Shown here one piece after another: positions 22,601 to 28,600 of a stretch of DNA of 30,802 bases. The stretch spans positions 2,371,883-2,402,684 of the forward strand of contig NC_049996.1 in NCBI RefSeq assembly GCF_000003815.2. The letters are read 5' to 3'. Numbering within the stretch: the first letter of the stretch is position 1; the number at the start of each line of letters is the position of its first letter. This DNA comes from Branchiostoma floridae. Lineage: Eukaryota; Chordata; Leptocardii; Amphioxiformes; Branchiostomatidae. The notes under the pieces were generated by a model. The model saw only the letters and a list, made by a program, of their open reading frames with translations, was not told where the DNA came from and did not search any database. The position numbers were made by a program, and so were the translations under genes.

Positions 22601-25600
22601 AGGATCAAACTTTGCAGAATGAGTGAAACTTCTTTCCTGGACTAAAAGTAGAGCTAAACCAAACTTTGCTCAGTGCAAAGTTGTAAAAAAAACCTCCAAT
22701 CTTATGGACTTACCCCACCCTTTATCCTATATTCTAACTTAATATTTTGCCAATAGGTTTGCTTTTGGAACAGCCTTATCACACATAGTGGCTTTCAGCA
22801 TAGCCTGGAATACATGTAGATATACTTTATTCATCAGCACCTCGGGTACAGTTTGAAGACAGTGAAGTTGTAAAAAATGCTGATCTTGTGGAGATGAAAT
22901 GTATGATACATTGTATGCCTTCCCTTTATCCTAAGTTTCATCTTGCCAGCAGCTTCCTTTTGGGACATCCTTATCATCAAAAATTACATTTGTAGCTCTT
23001 AGCATAACCTTCTGGGATGGACACTTATTCATTGGAAGCGATGTAGAGAACATATTTCTGGATCACTGGAGCTCATTCAAAGAGTTGATAACTTCAAATA
23101 TCTTGGTTCCTACATCATGTGTGGCAAGAAAAGCCTTTGAAACTAGAAAAGCTCTAGCATGGGAAGCAACAAATCTAGATATCTAACATATTCTTAATAA
23201 ATGGAAAGTCCAAGTTTTCTTCACCCTTGTGGAACCGATTCTGCTCTTTGATGCAGAAACTTAGATGCTTGCACGTTAACTCCCAAATGGATTAGATGGG
23301 GCTTATACAAAAATAAGGCAAAGAACATCTTTTGGACATAACATGCTACTCTCTAAACAATTTATAGAAGTCTCCCACTGTTCTCTCAAAAGCTCACCCA
23401 CTATCAAGTTAAAATTTGTTAAGCCAAGCAATAAATGCTTTAATAGGTAGTCTCATCCGCTCTCTTGTGAAAACCAAGTGGCTGAGTGTAAAATCTATTT
23501 CAGAAGTTTTGACTTTAATTTATACTTAAGATAGAGATATTGGCATAGAGTGTGAAAAATTAATGCTTGTCAGGGCTATGCCTATATGTGGAGTAAAATA
23601 TGTACTAGCTTGGTCCCAACTGATACAGGTCAATAGATGATGATAATGATGGTTCATGTGTATGCCAGATACCATTCAAAGACAGTGAAGACCATTTGCA
23701 GTTCAAGACAATCTCAGCAACTTTTTCTTATATCCTGCTTTTAGAAGTTCAAATTTCTCTGACGAAATTTTCAAGGTCTTAAGCACTGTTCCCTCCAGGA
23801 TGTGCATTGCTCCTAGAAAATTCACCAAGGGCATTAACACTACCTAAAAATTCCAGAGTAGTGATATGAGCATTTCAAGTGCTTCAGGCCATACAAACTA
23901 AGCTCTCCACTTCTCTCCCTGGATGGTATTAGGATCCAGGGGTCAGTACTGATGTATCAGATACCATTTCCTGAGAGGAGGCTTTCTTACATATGCATTC
24001 ATAATCACACCTCAGTGTGCAAACTAGGGACTTATGAATGTCAGTACAGCGGAAAAGGGGTTGAATTTACAAGCTAATATTCCATCCCTAAGGCCAAGCA
24101 CTGGAAAGCTTTTCATCAGGAAGATTTGGGCAGGAAGTCGCTCATACGCATCCTCTTGATTTTCATAGCACGTTCTTTATTTCTAGTTCTTTCATTAGAT
24201 TTTCTATAGCTGTAAGGTATAAAGAGACCAGGTCTACATCTCATATTTATGTGCTGAATGTTGGGTAAAAAACTGTTTGGTCTAGTTGGACCGGTCAAAA
24301 AAAATCAGTGGACTGGATATTGGAACAATTAAAAAATGAGTGAGTATACCGGCAGGCGCTCAGGTGTTTAGGGCTTACAGGTCCAAGAAAAAAAATCGGG
24401 CGTAGGACTAGTAATGGGGAGTTGATAGTCATTTTTACCTTCCGCAGGCTGAAACATTTTTTGTAGGTGCCAGACAAAAAAAAAAAAATGGTTTAAGTTT
24501 TATGCATGCATCTATAAAGCTTTTATACGTACATCTCAGTGTAAAGCCTACATGTATATTCCCTAGGATTTATCAAAGCATAAGGTAGAGCCAGATCTCC
24601 CAGGATTTTGACACTGCCTAGAGCTTAACACTCCATTTTCATTATAATAGAGCCCATTCTGACATGCATGTCCCTGTGCTTCGCATGAAAAACTGGCAAG
24701 GAAATCTGTTGCAATTCCCTAGAGGCTTTGTTCTTTGGAACGTATTTGAACTAGAACGTATTTGAACTTAGGAACAAGCTTTTAGGGAACTCCAGAATCA
24801 GCAATGTGTAAATTGGAATGGTCATGCCAGGCTATAACACAACTCTATTGTTAACAGTTTTCAATTTTGAGGATCAGTCCCAGCATTAGGCACAGTACTT
24901 TCCTTGGTGCTGAAAGTTGTGTTGTGGTTTTCTTACAACAAATTATAGCAACACTTTTGATTAATGTGAGCTAAGGCTTGTAAACATATTGAGTAAACCA
25001 TGCTTTGGTTGGATTAAAAGGAAAATGGTAGTCCCATAGCCTTTTTGAGACAGTGGTGACAGTGGGTTGTTATCAACTGTTGCTAGAACACAGTATTGGA
25101 AGGTGGAGCCCATCCCTCTCTTTCCACCACCTTTTTCCTCCCCAACCGAAGTAGGTACATTTTTACACCTGGGTAGAATGACGAAAGTCTTGTAAAGTGA
25201 CTTTCCTAAGGGCACAAGATTGGTACCATGAGAGGATTCGAACCCAGGATCACTTGGTTCTGATCCAAATACCCTACAGTTAAGTCACACGACCACACCC
25301 TCAAAAATTAGAAGTTCTTTTTGTGACATTTTTGTACATTGTCAAGTAAATCTTGTCTCCAGATCATTTTGCACTGTACATCCAAAGATTACTCTACAAT
25401 TCATGCTTAGACCTTACCCTGCAGATGCACTTTACATTCTCTGTAGACAAATCTCGCTGTCTACGAGAGTCATAAATGTCAGCATGATGGAAGGGGAGTT
25501 ATCGTGCAAAGCCCTGTACATCATACACTCCTTTAGATAAAGTTAGATAACTACGACCTTCAAACAACCTACATGTCAACGACCTTCTCAAAACTAAAGC

Positions 25601-28600
25601 CAGCAGTCCATTAAATGCTAGATGACTGTATATAGTGATTGCCTGCTAGCTATAAAGTGCTTTTGAAGTTCAGTACTGCCCATAAAAACGTAATGTTATC
25701 GGCAATGATAGAAAGCTGTTTTTGGTCGTAAATTTTGTGCAGTTTTCACAGGCAATTTTAAACAGCCTTTTTTTTATTACACAGTAGTTATAAAGTGCTT
25801 TTGAAGTTCAGTACAGTCCATGAAAATGAAATGTTATCAGCTTGATAGGACGCTATGTTTGCTTGTAAATTCAGTGCATTTTTCTGGGCTTGAACAGTCT
25901 TTTTTATCACACTATAGGGACAAGAGTAACATAAATGGCATTTGCCTCACTTCAGCTGTCAAAGTGAACAAAGTTACTCTGTTCTGCTTTGTAGGATAAA
26001 TAAGATAGCTCACTTATCTTGTCTACTTTTAAATTCTTTGCATTTTGCTGGTCTTAAATGGTCTTTTTTATTACATTGTTGGCACAGGAGAAACATAGCA
26101 TTTTACTCACTACAGCTGTCAAAGGGAACAAAGTTACTCTGTTCTGCTTTGTAGGATAAATAAGATAGCTCACTTATCTTGTCAACCTTTAAATTCAGTG
26201 CAGTTTGTAGGTCTTAAACAGTCTTTTTTATTACATTGTTGGCACAGGAGAAACATGCCATTTACCTCACTACAGCTGTCAAAGTGAACAAAGTTATTAT
26301 GTTCTGCATTGTGGAATGAATAAGATAGCTCCCTTATCTTGTCTACTTTTAAATTCTTTGCAGTTTGTAGGTCTTAAATGGTCTTTTTTATTACATTGTT
26401 GGCACAGTAGAAACATAGCATTTTACTCACTACAGCTGTCAAAGTGAACAAAGTTATTATGTTCTGCATTGTGGAATGAATAAGATAGCTCCCTTATCTT
26501 GTCTACTTTTAAATTCTTTGCAGTTTGTAGGTCTTAAATGGTCTTTTTTATTACATTGTTGGCACAGTAGAAACATAGCATTTTACTCACTACAGCTGTC
26601 AAAGTGAACAAAGTTATTATGTTCTGCATTGTGGAATGAATAAGATAGCTCCCTTATCTTGTCAACCTTTAAATTCAGTGCAGTTTGTAGGTCTTAAACA
26701 GTCTTTTTATTACATTGTTGGCACAGGAGAAACATGATATTTACCTCACTTCAGCTGTCAAAGGAAACAAAGTCCTTATTCATTGCATTGCAACAAAAAT
26801 AAGATACGACAACCTATCTTGTCTTGTGAAGACTATCGGCAATATTTGCACTTAAAATGGAGTGAATCACAGTAAGGCCTAGGAAAAAAATGTTGTGTTT
26901 CCTGTTTCAGTCCTGAAAGAAATAGGGCCGGTAGGTAGGGATTATCTTTTGTTTGGTAATTTTCATTTTGTAGACTTTGGCCCCAAACCCTAATGTGATA
27001 CAATACAGTTTAACTTCGTAAAACTAAAATGCACGAGGACTCTTGTGTTTTCTGTGTCAACTTGAATTTTGCACTTAAAACGTTACATTTATCCTTCATT
27101 AGATAGGACAAGCAGGTTTTTTACTTCACTACAAAGCAGGCTAAATAAAAATTCTAACTGAAAATTATGTGACTCCAGTGCCCACCCTGAAAAATGAGTT
27201 TTTCTATGGTAGGTAGGGAAACAGGAAACAACATTTTTTCCTAGGCCTAACTGTCAGTATGTGTAGATAATTGCCACTTTAGGCATTTTACATCCTAACT
27301 TGTAACATTTTGGCATTCTTTCAAATATTGAATCCTTGGATAATACTAGAATATAACTCTTTCTTAACAACTGTGAAATCTTGGCATGCATTCAAGTACA
27401 TATGTATCAGATGTCCTGAAATGTCAGATCATGAATCTCTTATACTGCCCTATTTGTATATGTCAGGAAATATCAAATTTGTTCTGATAAGTAATATCAA
27501 AAAGTCCTGACAATTTTTCTTAATCATCTAGCAGACTTGATGTTACAATGAAGGAATGTTTTTGCTCAACAGTCATGGTACAAAGTATGGGAACAGCTAG
27601 ACAGTAATACCAGGCTAATCTACCTGACATTCAAAACTACATTTTTTTAAACACTATATTATTGATAACAGTATATGAGTTTGAATATCATCATTTTCGC
27701 TTGACATTATGTTCCGATTTAAGTACAGACAAGCTTGAACAATTAACTTGTAAACATGTAATAATCAAAAGATTTCAAAGAATAAGCATTTGGGGGGTGT
27801 TCTAGAAATAGACAACTTACCCAAAGACCTCTTGATAATTAGAGTTAGACAAACACTGTTCACATTTTATTGTTAGACAAACACAACTCTCTTGCATTAA
27901 CAATATGGAGTTTATAAATTGAGGGCATATATTGATGATACATTTCTTTATGTTTTCTGCCATAGGAACTGAATATTGTATATTGTGTAAAATGAAATTC
28001 TTTTTCCCAAACCAACTTATTTGTCTGGAGCAACCACTCCTTCCCACCAAACATTTTCCTCACTTTTTGTATGTACAGGATAGAACCTGAGTGTAGTATG
28101 TACTTAGATCTATATTATCAGCAAGTAGTCTGATTCAACTTTCTAGCTTTGTCTCACATTTTACACTGTGTTTTTCTTTCAATATTGCATAGCCTAGATG
28201 CACTAGAATCTACATTTATTGCTACAGTATTAGAATGATGTTACTAAATAGCTAGTTATCCCATACAGTACTTACGTTTGCCTTGTATTGTACCTGAAAC
28301 AATTGTTGCACATTAAAACTTTGACTTCTGTGAGTTGTTCACAAGACTAAGTTTGACTGTACCAAGTATCACACACTACTATCTGTTCTAATGACAAATG
28401 AGCTAGTCTTCTCCGCATAGGGGGCAAAGAGGGATCAGATGCCCTTAGGCAACTCTAGAGCCGGTGCCAAATACCAGTCAATACTACACATCCATTAGCA
28501 GAGCACAAAAATCAATTCACCAGCTGTAGTCTAGAAGTAGAACACTTACAATCAATGTTTCCTAAGTGTAACTTTCTGTTGCACTTTTAGATAAAACTGT

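Noticed and set aside
25225-25300. A functional tRNA gene on the minus strand
   Set aside because: The B box is perfect but the A box is decayed, and no acceptor or anticodon stem forms; the body downstream is SINE.
18757-26830. CRISPR-like regular repeats
   Set aside because: Units are 125-160 bp contiguous satellites without unique spacers, in a eukaryotic intron.
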